From positions 6,048,001-6,112,000 of the forward strand of contig CM061243.1 in assembly GCA_030848705.1 (NCBI GenBank): 64,000 nt of DNA, in the 5' to 3' direction. This stretch comes from Heracleum sosnowskyi. Taxonomy: Eukaryota; Streptophyta; Magnoliopsida; Apiales; Apiaceae. Under the pieces are notes generated by a model. The model was given only the letters and a program-made list of their open reading frames with translations. It did no database searches and was not told where the DNA came from. A program made the position numbers and the translations under genes. Positions 32,959-44,532 of the stretch are shown piece by piece. The number at the start of each line of letters is the position of its first letter. Position 1 is the stretch's first letter.

Positions 32959-34441
32959 TTAAGGTATTAAGCAGACAAGAGCTTTGTTAACACCCTCCGG
33001 AAGTGCACCTGTACTCATAAATGTTTGGCAAAATAGGGTCACGTCATGCCTCACTATATTCCAAAAGGACTGGAAAAATGCAGGGTTTAATCCATCCGGG
33101 CCTGAAGATTTGTCCGGATGCATTGAGAAAACAGTCTCCTTGACTTCAGCTTCAGTAACTGCTCTAACAAGCTCGACATTATCAGCTTCAGACACCTGGT
33201 TCACCTTATCCCTCCCAGACAATCTTCCATTCGAATTTACTGACCCAAATAGCTGTGTGAAGTAATTCTCAATCACCTCATGTATCTCTTCTGGCGTATC
33301 CTTCCAATCACCATTATTATCCTGAATACGCTGTAACAAGTTATTCTTCCTTCTAGTCGACGCATAGTTGTGAAAAAAACGTGTGTTCCTATCACCTTCA
33401 CGTAGCCAAAAGTTCTTAGATCTTTGCTTCCAGTAAATCTCCTGCTTCTCCAGCAAATTTAAGTATTTCCACCTCACTTCATTATACAGCTGAATGCCTT
33501 GAACATCTCTTCGTGAACGCAACTTTCGTAAGTTTGTTCTAAGCTCCAAACTCTGCTGCTTATACTCTTTACTCAACCCTCCTCCCCAGTCTTGCAATTT
33601 AACCCCACAAAATTCAATCTTATCTAATAGACTCATATTTCTCGCCTCCTCCCACCCATTTTTTACTACCTGCATGCAATCCTTCTCTCGTAACCAAACA
33701 TTTTCAAACTTGAATTTCTTTTCTTTACGCCTATATACCTGCTTATTAGGTTGCAAGAACAAAGGAAGGTGATCAGATGTGGCCACTTCGATTACCTTTA
33801 CCTCTGCAAGCGGGAACAATTGACACCAATCACGGTTAGCTAGGCCCCTGTCTAACCTTTCTTGCACCCAATTATGCTTTCCTCTGGACTTCTCCCATGT
33901 ATATTTCTCCCCGATAAAGCCTAAGTCCTGCAAACCACACTCCAATATCGTCTCTGAAAAACCACGCAGCAAACTACTAGGGTGTGCTCTACCCCCTCTT
34001 TTTTCCGTTGAACACATCAAATCATTAAAGTCTCCCAGGATGCACCATGGCATAGTCGACCTTGCTGCTAAATCCCTCAATAAACCCCAAGACTCACGTC
34101 TCCTTCCCCTCTCCGGACAACCATAAAACCCCGTATATCTCCACCTCCCTACCTGTTCATTTTCAACCTCAAAATCTATATAATGATTCCCACTATCTTT
34201 AATATCACAACCCTCATCATACCTCCATAACAATGCCAAACCCCCCACTGTGACCCTGGGCCTCGACAACAAAACAGTCTGCAAAATTCAACACCTTACA
34301 TAATTCAACCACTTTATTCTTCTTCGCTAAAGTTTTAGATAAAAAGATTATATTTGGTTTTATTTGCTGGGTAATTTCTCTAATAAAATGAATTATACGT
34401 GGTTTACCCAACCCACGACAATTCCAGGCTAACAGACTCAT
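32959..34441 (-). pseudogene. LINE ORF2 5' part: apurinic-type endonuclease and start of RT
   Basis: Starts MSLLAWNCRGLGKPR. Endonuclease motifs ILGDFNDLM and ATSDHLPLF are present, then the RT N-terminus MHPDKSSGPDGLNPAFFQ, ending at the inversion point. A frameshift occurs in a run of six C at 34241-34246 (G run on the coding strand), where one extra base breaks the frame between AQGHSGG and LALLWRYDEG. The endonuclease nicks target DNA during target-primed reverse transcription. Confidence 0.9.
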
Positions 34442-34538
34442 TGGTTTAGGCGGGCCTGCACAACAGGTCCCGCCTCTATCAAGTTTTTTGGCCCAATACT
34501 ATTTGAACTGTTTGTTACAACCTCCAGCCCATGATTTG

Positions 34539-35504
34539 TCATACGTCAACACTTTCCATTTTATTTGCCTCATCCAGCCTTTTACGTTTCGAATCTGTAA
34601 CCGCTGATATACTTTCAAACTTTTCCGCGCCCATCAAATCCTCTCCCTTATCCCTGTGATTTCTCTGGGTATAACAAACAACTCCATCATTTCCTGAAAT
34701 TTCGCTCATTCTACCGTCAACTTCCATGAATCTTGCTACAAACTGTTGGTCACCCTGTCCAGTGTTCGACGACGTTCCTCCAGTTCTCGACGACCAGTTC
34801 TGTCCCACATCCACTACATTCCTCAGCCAACGTGCTCCAACATTCTGTTTTTGTGCATTCCTTGTGGGCGCTCGTAACCATGTCCCATATGCCCGATCAA
34901 CTTGCTTATCCGGATTCGCATACACCACTTCACAATCCCTATCAGAATGCCCCAATAAACCACAAACAAAACAAAAAGTCGATAATCTCTCATATTTAAA
35001 ATTAATCCATGACCAGGCACCCCCCTCTCTTTTAACTTTCATTCTTCTCTTCAGGGGTTTTCTTACATCCATTGTTACCCTTATCCGTATAAAATTCCTC
35101 CATCCACCGGTATTATTCACAGGTTCCATCTTCACATAAGCACCAATATGATTACCAATGCTTTGCAGAATTTTCTCTGACACCATTCCAGTTGGCAAGT
35201 CGTAAACTTGGACCCAAATATCCATTGTATTTAACTGTACCGCCTGTGGATCCTCATTCGCTTTCATATTTTGATATATTAATGTGCTCTGTTCAAACGT
35301 CCAAGGCCCCCCCTCAAGCACCTTCTGCAGATCCAACTTATGATAGAATGTAAAGGAATACCTCTGTCCCCCTATATCCCGTATCTCCACCCCTTCTCTG
35401 GGACGCCACAATGAAGCTAATACACTTCGCATAGCCTGAAAATTAATAATCTTTTCCGTCATGAACCTCCCAATCAACACATATGTCTCCGTAATCTGCC
35501 CCAC
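34539..35504 (-). CDS. LINE ORF1: nucleic-acid-binding protein (DUF4283/CCHC type)
   Basis: 321 aa, open from start to stop. The N-terminal half (MGQITETYVLIGRFMTEKII to about residue 190) matches the DUF4283 arrangement found in plant LINE ORF1 and similar proteins (LASLWRPREGVEI, GGPWTFEQ, DIWVQVYDLP). It is followed by a zinc knuckle CFVCGLLGHSDRDC and a low-complexity C-terminus. ORF1 proteins bind LINE RNA to form the retrotransposition particle. The leader upstream (35505-35650) contains a run of 14 C and probably represents the element's 5' UTR. Confidence 0.85.
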   Translation of the reverse strand: MGQITETYVLIGRFMTEKIINFQAMRSVLASLWRPREGVEIRDIGGQRYSFTFYHKLDLQKVLEGGPWTFEQSTLIYQNMKANEDPQAVQLNTMDIWVQVYDLPTGMVSEKILQSIGNHIGAYVKMEPVNNTGGWRNFIRIRVTMDVRKPLKRRMKVKREGGAWSWINFKYERLSTFCFVCGLLGHSDRDCEVVYANPDKQVDRAYGTWLRAPTRNAQKQNVGARWLRNVVDVGQNWSSRTGGTSSNTGQGDQQFVARFMEVDGRMSEISGNDGVVCYTQRNHRDKGEDLMGAEKFESISAVTDSKRKRLDEANKMESVDV

Positions 35505-35684
35505 TCTTCACCGCCTATTATTACCCCCCCCCCCCTCGTCTTCCTCCTCTAGATACAGATTTGAATACATTTCCTCCAAATTCCTTATTTCCTTATCCAT
35601 AATCAGTAATCGTTAAAGAAAACAGATTATAGAGATAATAAACTTAACACTTGTTACATAAACAAGACTTATACCCTTGCAAGA

Positions 35685-38257
35685 ATGCAAGACTCGACAA
35701 TGGTTGATCTCAGGCCAATATCCCTTTGCAATGTTTTGGTACGTATTCTATCAAAAGTCATGACGAATAGATTAAAGATGAGCTTGAAATCAATTATTTC
35801 AGAAACTCAGAGTGCGTTTATTGAGGGATGTCTACTTACTGATAATGCATTGGTGGCATTTGAAATAAATCACTATATGAAAAGGCGTACTCAAGGGAAT
35901 AATGGGATGGCAGCTTTAAAGATTGATATAGCAAAAGCTTATGATAGATTGGAGTGGGGATTCATTCGTAGTATGATGGAAAGATTTGGTTTTGATGGGA
36001 TTTGGATTGATAGGGTGATGACTTTCATTACTTCTGTGTCATACAGTTTTTTGCATAATGGTGATGAGTTTGGTAGCGTCGTACCTCAATGAGGTGTGCG
36101 GCAAGGTGATCCTATATCACCATATATTTATATCATGTGTGCTGAAGGATTGAGCGCTATAATTCGGAGAAATGAGGAGGTAGGGCTGTTACATGGGTGC
36201 AGTATAGCCAAAGGAGCTCCTGTTATTTCGCATTGCTTTTCGCTGATGACTGTTATCTTTTCTTTAAAGCAACAGAGGCTGAAGCAAGTGTCATGAAGAG
36301 AATTCTTAACCGGTATGAGGAAATTTCTGGGCAGATGGTTAACTATAATAAGTTGTTGGTCACTTTCTCTCCAAATACGAGTATAGAGAACAAAACTAAT
36401 GTCTGTCATCAATTGGGGGTAAAGGAGGCTGGTGCACCTGGACGGTACTTGGGTTTACCAATGTATATAGGGAGGGATAAGACTTCAGAGTTTGGCTTCT
36501 TACTTGAAAGAGTGGAACAAAAGTTGAATGGATAGAATAACCACACGATATCGAAGGCTGGTAAGATGACGTTACTTAAATCAGCAGCACAATCTATACC
36601 TAACTTTTGGATGAATTTGATGCTGATTCCAAGTGTAATTTGTGATAAGATTGAGAGGAGAATGAATTCTTTTTGGTGGGGAAATGGTAGCTCAAATAAC
36701 GGAGGGATACGGTGGATGTCGTGGGAGCGATTGTGTAGTGTTAAGGAGGTGGGAGGGCTGGGTTTTAAAAAGTTGAAGGAGTTTAACATTGCCATGATGG
36801 CTAAGCAAGCTTGGCGGTTGATTAATGGTAGTAATCCATTGGTTACTAATCTAATGAAAGCTAGATACTACCCTGATTCTGATTTTTTAAATGCAAATTT
36901 AGGGAATAACCCGAGCTATATATGGCGGAGTATTCTTGAAGCTCAGGATGTAATGCAGCAAGGGTGTCGAAAACGAATAGGCAATGGGGAGGATACAATG
37001 GTGTGGAAGGTACCTTGGTTACCTTGTCTGGAAAATGGTTTCTTGACGTCTACAATGCCTCATGAATTGGAGAATATAAAAGTACAGAGTCTTATGGATG
37101 AGAGTAAAAGTAGATGGGATGAGGAGATCGTCTCTGACATATGTAACGAACGGGATAGTAGATTTATCCAACAAATTCCAATACCGTTACGGGATAAGAA
37201 GGATTCATGGTACTGGATGCTGGAAGATAGAGGTGACTTCTCGGTTAAGAGCTGTTATAGACGTTTGAGAGGGGAAATGGAGTGTATTGATAAACAATTC
37301 TGGAGGAAGGTGTGGTCCATGAAACTGCCAGGTAAAGTTATAAACTTAGTCTGGCGTGCAGCAAGGGATGTGCTTCCTACAGCAATAGCTTTGCGGTGTA
37401 AACAAGTTGATATAGAGATCAATTATACGTGGTGTAAGCATGGCCCAGAAACTGCAGTTCATGTACTTTTCGAATGTGCTTTTGCAATAGAAGTTTGGGG
37501 GTTGTTGGGTATGCTCTCTATAGTTTATGTGGAGGAAAATGATTCTGTTAAGTCTATACTGAAACGACCATTCAGTTTAGCTAGTACGGAGCAGTGCATG
37601 GTAATAGTACTATTATGTTGGGGATTGTGGTCCAGAAGGAACAAATGGGTCTGGCAGAAGGTAGTCATGTCAGCCTTTGGAGTTAAATCGATGGTGATGA
37701 ATATGCTTAATGACTGGCGGAAGGCATGAGAGGAGGAACATGTACAAAAAGCTGTGGGTCAGACTAGTAATCGTCAGTGGTCTAAACCACCGGAGGGATG
37801 GGTGAAAATTAACGTCGATGCAGCTTGTAGGCAAGGAAGGAATCATGTGGGAGTAGGATGTGTGGCTCGTGATGACAGGGGAGCTTTCATATGTGCTCGA
37901 ACAAATCTTGTGTGTGGCCGTAGTTATGCAAAAGAAGCTGAAGCTCCAAGCCTCAAGGAAGCTTTGTCATGGGTGAAAACTTGGAGGAATAGTAAATGTA
38001 TTTTCGAGACAGATGCAAAACTGCTGGTGGAAGCAATTCGGAATAATCAAGGAAGGTCGATGTTTGACACGATTGTGGAGGATTGTAAGGAATTACTAAA
38101 ACACTTTGAGGAAGTGTTAGTTATTTTTGTATCTCGATCTGCGAATAATGTAGCCCATTCATTAGCACAGGCTGCTTATTCAGTGTCAGGTCCTCAGGAG
38201 TGGTATGTTACTACACCTGATTTTACTCTATGTAACCTTGCCCTTGAGGGTATTTGA
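35685..38257 (+). pseudogene. LINE ORF2 3' part: reverse transcriptase, zf-RVT and RNase H
   Basis: RT motifs in order: LRPISLCNV, IDIAKAYDRLEW, GVRQGDPISPYIY and LLFADDCYLFF, with the YxDD-type catalytic pair present. A zf-RVT region follows (FSVKSCYRRLRG ... FWRKVWSMKLP ... VLFECAFAIEVW), then an RNase H domain (WVKINVDAA, VGCVARDDRGAF, FETDAKLLVEAI). Breaks: TGA at 36090-36092 (CGA position of the VPQRG motif), a frameshift near 36235 before FADD, TAG at 36532-36534 and TGA at 37727-37729, both at Trp positions. A poly(A) tract ends it at about 38290. Confidence 0.9.
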
Positions 38258-38413
38258 TTAATGCAAGTACGTTTTTTCAAAAAAAAAAAAAAATCTTGTT
38301 TAATTGTGTAGTTGTAGGAAATCAAACCCGAATTTTGTGATAACATATTTACAACCAAATTTGGTACTATTGCGCGTCAATTACACATTATTTTGCTTAT
38401 TAATAAAGAGTAT

Positions 38414-39714
38414 TGACAAGGCTGTCGCGTGCCTATCAAATAATAATATCTAACAAATCCTTCTAACTATGTAGTAGGGTAAGTCAGAGTCGATCCCACA
38501 GAGACAAACGTATCAATCACTAGTTATTCTTGATTCAATTCAACTAAGCAAGGAACACAATAAATTGTTGAGAGATTATTAATCTAAATATTATACTAAA
38601 GCAAATTGTATTGTATTATCAATTAACTAAAACATCTAGAATTAAGTATCCCCACTAGCATGAATCGATGCAATTATGATTTTCCACCCCAATTAATCAT
38701 ACGCTACTCAAGAGGAAAGATGCACCCTATAAAATACCAATAACCTCTCTCGAGTATTAATGGCTTCTCTAAAATACACTCAAACCTATTTTCATGGTAT
38801 CATGCAATTTAGAGACATTAAACACAGCATCCTAACTTCCTAACAATCCGTTCTACCTATTTTCATGGAGAAGTTCATGTCCTTATTGGATAAATCACAA
38901 CCATCTAAGTCCAACTTTCGATGATAAATAGATATTAGGTTCAAACAATACGCATAATCACGTCTGACATGTTATTGTTAATTAAGCACAACTCAATAAG
39001 CAAGAGCATACAACATAACTGAATTGGGGGTTGGGGGAAAATCATACATCAATCATAACTAGGGTTCAACTTAACCCTAGATTAAATATCTACTCACTCA
39101 TAATTAAACTAACAAAACACATAATATAATAAGAACACATGACAATATTAAGAACAGAGAATAAAAACCTTTAATCTTTCTCCAAGAAGAAAAGTACAAG
39201 TCTCCCTATGTATGTATCTATGTATATCTGTCTATATCTGTATATGTATATCTCAGATCTGATGTTTATATACATATTCTCAAATATTTTAATGCCTTGA
39301 GAAAAGTACAATTACGTTTCCTAAACTGATTATGTTTTACAAGGAAAATTCGTAGCTGACTTTTCTTCAGTAAATCTGAGCCGTTCCTGAATTAATTTAA
39401 TAATTGGACCACTTTAGAATAAAAGATATTTCCATTATCTTCGCGTGGGCTGTTTAATCGTCCAATTCTGACTTCTATAACTCAAGATATGACCCAAACA
39501 ATGAATTATGTGCAGGCAGCCCAATAAATCCGAATTTCCTTCTAATATATCTCCAAATTAAGCTCTTTATTCTCCAATCCTTCCAAGTTTAGGATTTCCT
39601 TGCTTCCTACAATAAAACATTAAAATTTATTAAATAAAAATCCAATTAAATGCAAAATATAATAAATATGATGAATAAAATCATATAAAATATATATAAA
39701 TATATACTCTATCA
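38414..39714 (-). repeat. 3' LTR of the Athila-like element
   Basis: 1301 bp, nearly identical to 44533-45833. It lies at the polypurine-tract side, so it is the 3' LTR in element orientation. Confidence 0.95.
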
Positions 39715-41643
39715 AACATCCCCACACTTAGCATTTTGCACGTCCTCGAGCAAATAAAGAAATAAAAATAATACTAACTAATAGGACCACCACTTTCGTA
39801 GATGACACGATTGCATTGAGCATATGCAACAAGCCGTTAAACCCCTAGGCAGCCCTAGTAGGACGAGTTTTGTCTCGTGAGGGTTTATAGAAGATATACC
39901 CACAAAATCAAATATTTTCAACCACCAAGTCTCTCAAACATGCAACATGTCATAGTACTCCACACATTGTAAATATCAATCACATAACAACCTGAAAGTG
40001 TCTGAAAGTACAAGTACTCTCACTTTAAGCATCATTGACCCAAAATAATCCAAGTATGCACACAATGTCTAGATAGACAAAAAATATCATGAGATAGACA
40101 TCAAAGTCGCATTCAACAAGTAAGCATGCTATGGATAAATATCTCACATTGCTCTCACTTCACACAAATGTATGGGTATAAGTGTATCGCTCAAGTTCAA
40201 TCAATGTACTCATGTGCTACCATATGCTTGGTTGTCCACCAAATCTCCACCACCTCGTTTATATGCATACATGAATCAAAAGGTCTTTGTTAAAGGTTGT
40301 AACGGGGCTTAGGTACGGGGTAGGATATCAAAGAAACAGGCTAACAAGTGGCTAAACTTGATAACTGATAGAGAATAGTGTTCACTTTTAATTAAAGCAC
40401 CCAACATGAAACTTAGATCATGTAAAAGTTGATCAAGCTTTCACAAGCATTAAACTTCAAAGCACATATACCCCATGTACTTTCCCACTTTCACATTGTA
40501 TCAATCAAATGAACAAAACTCTACTTTATCTTCCTCTTGCTCATAACTTCTCTTTTTTTTCTTTTCTTTTTTTCAAAAGTCAAGTCATTCTTCAGTAACC
40601 AAGGGCAGTGAAAAGTCACCAAGAATGTACTTAATACCAGCACACATGGATCGTCCCTTTCATATGACATTGCACTTGCCACCCATTGATCTCAAAGGAG
40701 TACTTGATACTTGTTTGCAACTTTCATACCATATTGTATCCCACCAAAATGTAACCTTTAACCAAAAGAAATCCCCACACTAAATATTCACCAACCCTTG
40801 AATTGAATCAATATGCTCTACCAGTAAATCAAGACAAGAATAAATAAGTAGGCTCAAAAAATTTTAGATTGGTGATATACGAAAGAAACGAGTATAAGCT
40901 CAAAGGGTTTACTAAGGATTATTTTTTATATGGGTACTGTTTGGGTAAATGAGGTTAATCCTGGTGCCTTTATCATATTCATGCATACACATATCATGTA
41001 GTCTCAAAACGGTTTAAAACAAGTTCTAGAGCAACAAGAATCATGATAATGAACATCACACAACAAAAAAATGGATTGATAAAAAATCTATCAATCATAA
41101 ATTAGGCTCAAATTCTCACATGGTGAAAGCATGCTTAACTCACTAAAATTGACCAAGAAACATCTCAAGTTTTTTAATGTTCGCAAGCACACACAAGGAA
41201 TTACCAAGCATCAAATGATTTATTATGAATGTGACACTCATAATTAATCATGCGAAATTAATCTACACAATGTGTACTTATCCACGCTAACATGCTTTTG
41301 AGACAAGGCAATTATATACAAAAAGTTTTAAATTTTTTAAATTTTTTTGGATTTTTATAATATATAATATTTTTGGGTTTTTTACGTCATTGAGAACTCA
41401 TCCCCACACTTAAGTGGTTCATTGTCCTCAATGAATAATATATATAAATATACAAAACTAACAAGATCCTAAAAGAAATACAAAAAGAATAAGAGTGAAA
41501 AATTATACATAGAAAGGTTAGAAATACTCCCCCAGTGCATGAAGTCCCAGTTGAAAATTGTGGGAGAGTGTTCCTCCTCCAAAATCTTGGGTTGCCTCCC
41601 AAGAAGCGCTTTTTTAAAGTCATTAGCTCGACCTTCTTATCAA
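39715..41643 (-). other. Non-coding internal region of the Athila-like element
   Basis: About 1.9 kb between the ORF end and the 3' LTR without a domain-bearing frame. Only an 86-codon frame at 41387-41647 (- strand) overlaps the main ORF end. In complete relatives this space follows integrase. Confidence 0.75.
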
Positions 41644-44394
41644 TCAACCTGGGGAATGGAGTGAAAGTGGAGCATCCACTTTCTCAACATATTTTCTTAT
41701 GATCTCTCCCAAAAACGTATAACTTTTATCCACAGTTTTGTCCAACAATACTACTCTTCTATCTCGAGAATACTTTAAGAGTGCAACAACTATCCATGAC
41801 GTGTCTTCTCGTGAGACAAACTTACAAAGAAACTTAATAAGTAAGTCTTCCCATGTAGTAATAGAATTTGAGGGTAACGAAAATAACCAATTTTTAGCTC
41901 CATCCCTTAGAGAGAAAGGGAATAATCGAAGTCGAATGGCCTCATCAGAAACTCCATCACACTTGATAGTATCACAAATCTTCAAAAAGTTTTCAATATG
42001 AGCATCAGGATCTTCAACAGATAATCCACCAAACTGAATTTCACCAATCGATTTCATTGTTGAAGGCTTCAAATCAACAGAATTAATGACATGTAAATCT
42101 CTCACCATAATTGCAGGAGGTTTAGAGAGGAAAATATCAGCCTTCATATCTTGATCTTCACCCAAGGTATTAACCATAAGAACAACTTCATTACAATTTC
42201 CAAGATCAGTTTTCTTCATAGATGGGCTAAGCAAAGAGTTGGAAAATTTAAATTCCAATTTCTCATCTCCAACTTCAAAAGAAATTTTTCCTTGCATCAT
42301 ATCAACTTTCGCACCAGCTGTAGCTAAGAAAGGTCTTCCGAGAATAATAGAATTTTGTACATCTTCCTCCATCTCCAGGACAACAAAATCACATGGAATA
42401 AAAAACTTTCCTACCTTGACAGGAACATCTTCAAGTATTCCAAGTGGAACTTTTACACTTCTATTTGCAAGTTGTAAAGATATACGTGTGGGTTTGAGTT
42501 CACCCATCTGAAGCTTATTGTAGATTGATATGGGCATCAGACTTACACTTGCCCCAAGATCACATAGAGCTCTTTTGATTTCAAAATTCCCAAGTTTGAC
42601 AGGAATAGAATAGCTACCTGGATCAGCTAGCTTTTTAGGAAGACTATTCTGCAAGAGAGCACTGGACTCTGCTGTTAATGAGATAGTAGAACTTTCTTCA
42701 AGCTTTCGTTTGTTTGACAATAATTCCCTAAGGAACTTCCCATAAGAAGGCATCTCTTTGATAACATCTAAGAAAGGGATATTAAGCTCTAACCTTTTCA
42801 AGATATCCATAAACTTCATAAACTTCTCTCCAAGCCTAGCTTGCACTAATCCTTGCGGAAACGGAACAGGTGGTACATAAGGTCTGACTGGAGCAACTGT
42901 GGGTTCCTTCTTCTCTTCTTCAACTGCTTCTTGCACAACAACATTTTCAGATTGAGTTTTCTCCCCATCTTCTTCAACAATAAAATTATCACTAATCATC
43001 TTCATCTCTGGCCCTTGAAATTCTTGATTACTTCTTAACGTTATAGCATTCACGTGGGCTCTATGTGGTTGTTCAGTTTGGCCAGGAAGTTGGCTTGAAG
43101 ACTTGCTAAGTTGATTCAACTGTTGAGCAATTTGAGTGATTGAATTCTCCATCAACTTGTTATGAGCCTTTATCTCATTGATACTTGATTCAAAGTAATC
43201 ATTCTTCTTTGCCTGTGTAGAGATAAATCCTTCCAAAAGATTCTCCAAGTTAGATTTTTGTGGCTGAGCTTGTTGAAAACCTGGCGGCTGAGAAAAATTA
43301 TTTTGTGGAGGTTGAGCTTGAGCCTGGTTATTTCTGTAGGAGAAATTAGGATGATCTCTCCAACCTGGATTGTATGTGTTGGAGTAAGGATTATATTGTG
43401 GCCTTTGATTTTGGTTGTAGAGGGCATTTGCTTGTTCCATTGCTGTTCGAGACGGATTGTATTGACAAGCATGTTGAGTGTGTCCAACTACACCACATAT
43501 TTCACATGAGGAAACTGTAGATGAAGTTCTAGAATCCAATTGCTCAATCTTCTTAACCATTGCCTGCATAGTAGCATTCAACATGGTTAGAGCATCAACA
43601 TCATACTTACCACCCTTCTTTGGATGATTTCTGTCACTGTAAGGATAGTTATCATTAGACGCCATCTCGTCTAACAAAGTTTTCGCATCCTCCGTACTCT
43701 TTTTCATAATAGATCCACCAGAAGAAGCATCAACAAAATTTCGAAACTCTTGTGTTAACCCATTGTAGAATGTTTGGATCAACAACCAGTCAGGAATTCC
43801 ATGGTGAGGGAATTGTCTCTGAAGTCGTTTGAATTTTCTCCAAACATCATGAATTGTATCATCATCATCTTGACGAAAGTTAGATATTTCATTCCTGAGC
43901 TTTGAAGTCTTCTTCTGACTAAAGAATTTAAGTAGAAACGCATTTGCTAGAATATCCCAAGTAGTGAATGTATTTGGTCCTTCATCCTTCAACCAATCTT
44001 TTGCTGCATCTCGGAGAGAGAAAGGAAATAAGCGCAGCTTAATAGCATCATCACTAACATTGGTCAGCTTTATAGTATCACACTTTTCCAGAAAACTCTC
44101 AAGATGATCAACAGGATTTTCAGTGGACAATCCTGCGAAAGAATCATTGGAGACGAATTGTATGAATTGTGGCTTGAGTTCAAAGTGGGTAGCCGTGATT
44201 GTTGGTCTGACAATACTGGAGAGTACGTCTGTAGCGTCTGGCATACCATGCTCCCTAAGAGCTTTTGCTGCTGTCTCACCCATAACTTCCTTGTCTTTAT
44301 TTTTCCTTCGTAGTCCTGCTTGTCTTCTTGCTGTAGCTTCAATTTCAGGATCAAGAGCAATTAAATTTTCTGTACCTGAACTTCGAGTGTGCAT
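41644..44394 (-). CDS. Gag-protease ORF with a second partial gag domain at its C-terminus
   Basis: 916 aa, uninterrupted. Domains in order: gag capsid region (about 55-195; FPFSLRDAAKDWLKDEGPN and FSQKKTSKLRNEISNFRQ), zinc knuckle CEICGVVGHTQHAC (near 295), Gln/Pro-rich linker, Glu-rich region, aspartic protease with LCDLGASVSLMPISIY (about 610-680) and IILGRPFLATAGAKVD. From about residue 780 a second capsid-like piece appears: LRLFPFSLRDGAKNWL and ITTWEDLLIKFL. This repeats the first domain with diverged sequence and is followed by a tail I do not recognise. In Athila elements gag-PR leads into RT; here RT is absent and gag sequence takes its place. The intact frame suggests recent selection or youth. 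Confidence 0.9.
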   Translation of the reverse strand: MHTRSSGTENLIALDPEIEATARRQAGLRRKNKDKEVMGETAAKALREHGMPDATDVLSSIVRPTITATHFELKPQFIQFVSNDSFAGLSTENPVDHLESFLEKCDTIKLTNVSDDAIKLRLFPFSLRDAAKDWLKDEGPNTFTTWDILANAFLLKFFSQKKTSKLRNEISNFRQDDDDTIHDVWRKFKRLQRQFPHHGIPDWLLIQTFYNGLTQEFRNFVDASSGGSIMKKSTEDAKTLLDEMASNDNYPYSDRNHPKKGGKYDVDALTMLNATMQAMVKKIEQLDSRTSSTVSSCEICGVVGHTQHACQYNPSRTAMEQANALYNQNQRPQYNPYSNTYNPGWRDHPNFSYRNNQAQAQPPQNNFSQPPGFQQAQPQKSNLENLLEGFISTQAKKNDYFESSINEIKAHNKLMENSITQIAQQLNQLSKSSSQLPGQTEQPHRAHVNAITLRSNQEFQGPEMKMISDNFIVEEDGEKTQSENVVVQEAVEEEKKEPTVAPVRPYVPPVPFPQGLVQARLGEKFMKFMDILKRLELNIPFLDVIKEMPSYGKFLRELLSNKRKLEESSTISLTAESSALLQNSLPKKLADPGSYSIPVKLGNFEIKRALCDLGASVSLMPISIYNKLQMGELKPTRISLQLANRSVKVPLGILEDVPVKVGKFFIPCDFVVLEMEEDVQNSIILGRPFLATAGAKVDMMQGKISFEVGDEKLEFKFSNSLLSPSMKKTDLGNCNEVVLMVNTLGEDQDMKADIFLSKPPAIMVRDLHVINSVDLKPSTMKSIGEIQFGGLSVEDPDAHIENFLKICDTIKCDGVSDEAIRLRLFPFSLRDGAKNWLFSLPSNSITTWEDLLIKFLCKFVSREDTSWIVVALLKYSRDRRVVLLDKTVDKSYTFLGEIIRKYVEKVDAPLSLHSPG

Positions 44395-44509
44395 GCAACA
44401 AGTAAACTAGAAACAAAGATCAAATAACAAGGGAATAATAGCCGAAGCAACACAACCAAAAGACTTAGCTAAACTTACTCAAAAATTAACTAATCTAATA
44501 CCGCTTTGT

Positions 44510-44526
44510 CCCCGGCAGCGGCGCCA
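44510..44526 (-). other. Primer-binding site for tRNA-Asp
   Basis: The + strand reads CCCCGGCAGCGGCGCCA, 16 of 17 bases like the 3' end of plant tRNA-Asp(GTC), so the element strand is complementary to that tRNA. It lies 6 bp from the 5' LTR, in the right place and orientation for first-strand priming. Confidence 0.8.
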
Positions 44527-44532
44527 AAAATT

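Larger units (their letters stand above)
32957..38290. mobile_element. L1-type LINE with 5' inversion (twin priming)
   Basis: ORF1 and the endonuclease half of ORF2 lie on the - strand (35504 to 32959), while the RT and RNase H half lies on the + strand (35685 to 38257), ending in a poly(A) tail. The break in ORF2 falls inside the RT domain: the - part ends ...VNKALVCLIP and the + part resumes at MVDLRPISLCNV, adjacent residues in plant L1 elements. The same AAATCTTGTTT flanks both sides (32946-32956 and 38291-38301), so the whole rearranged unit inserted at once. The target is the Helitron. Confidence 0.9.

Noticed and set aside
35524..35538. Long C run as a possible assembly gap or regulatory G-quadruplex
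   Set aside because: A single homopolymer in the LINE leader is not enough for a quadruplex of separate G tracts; its exact length may be unreliable.
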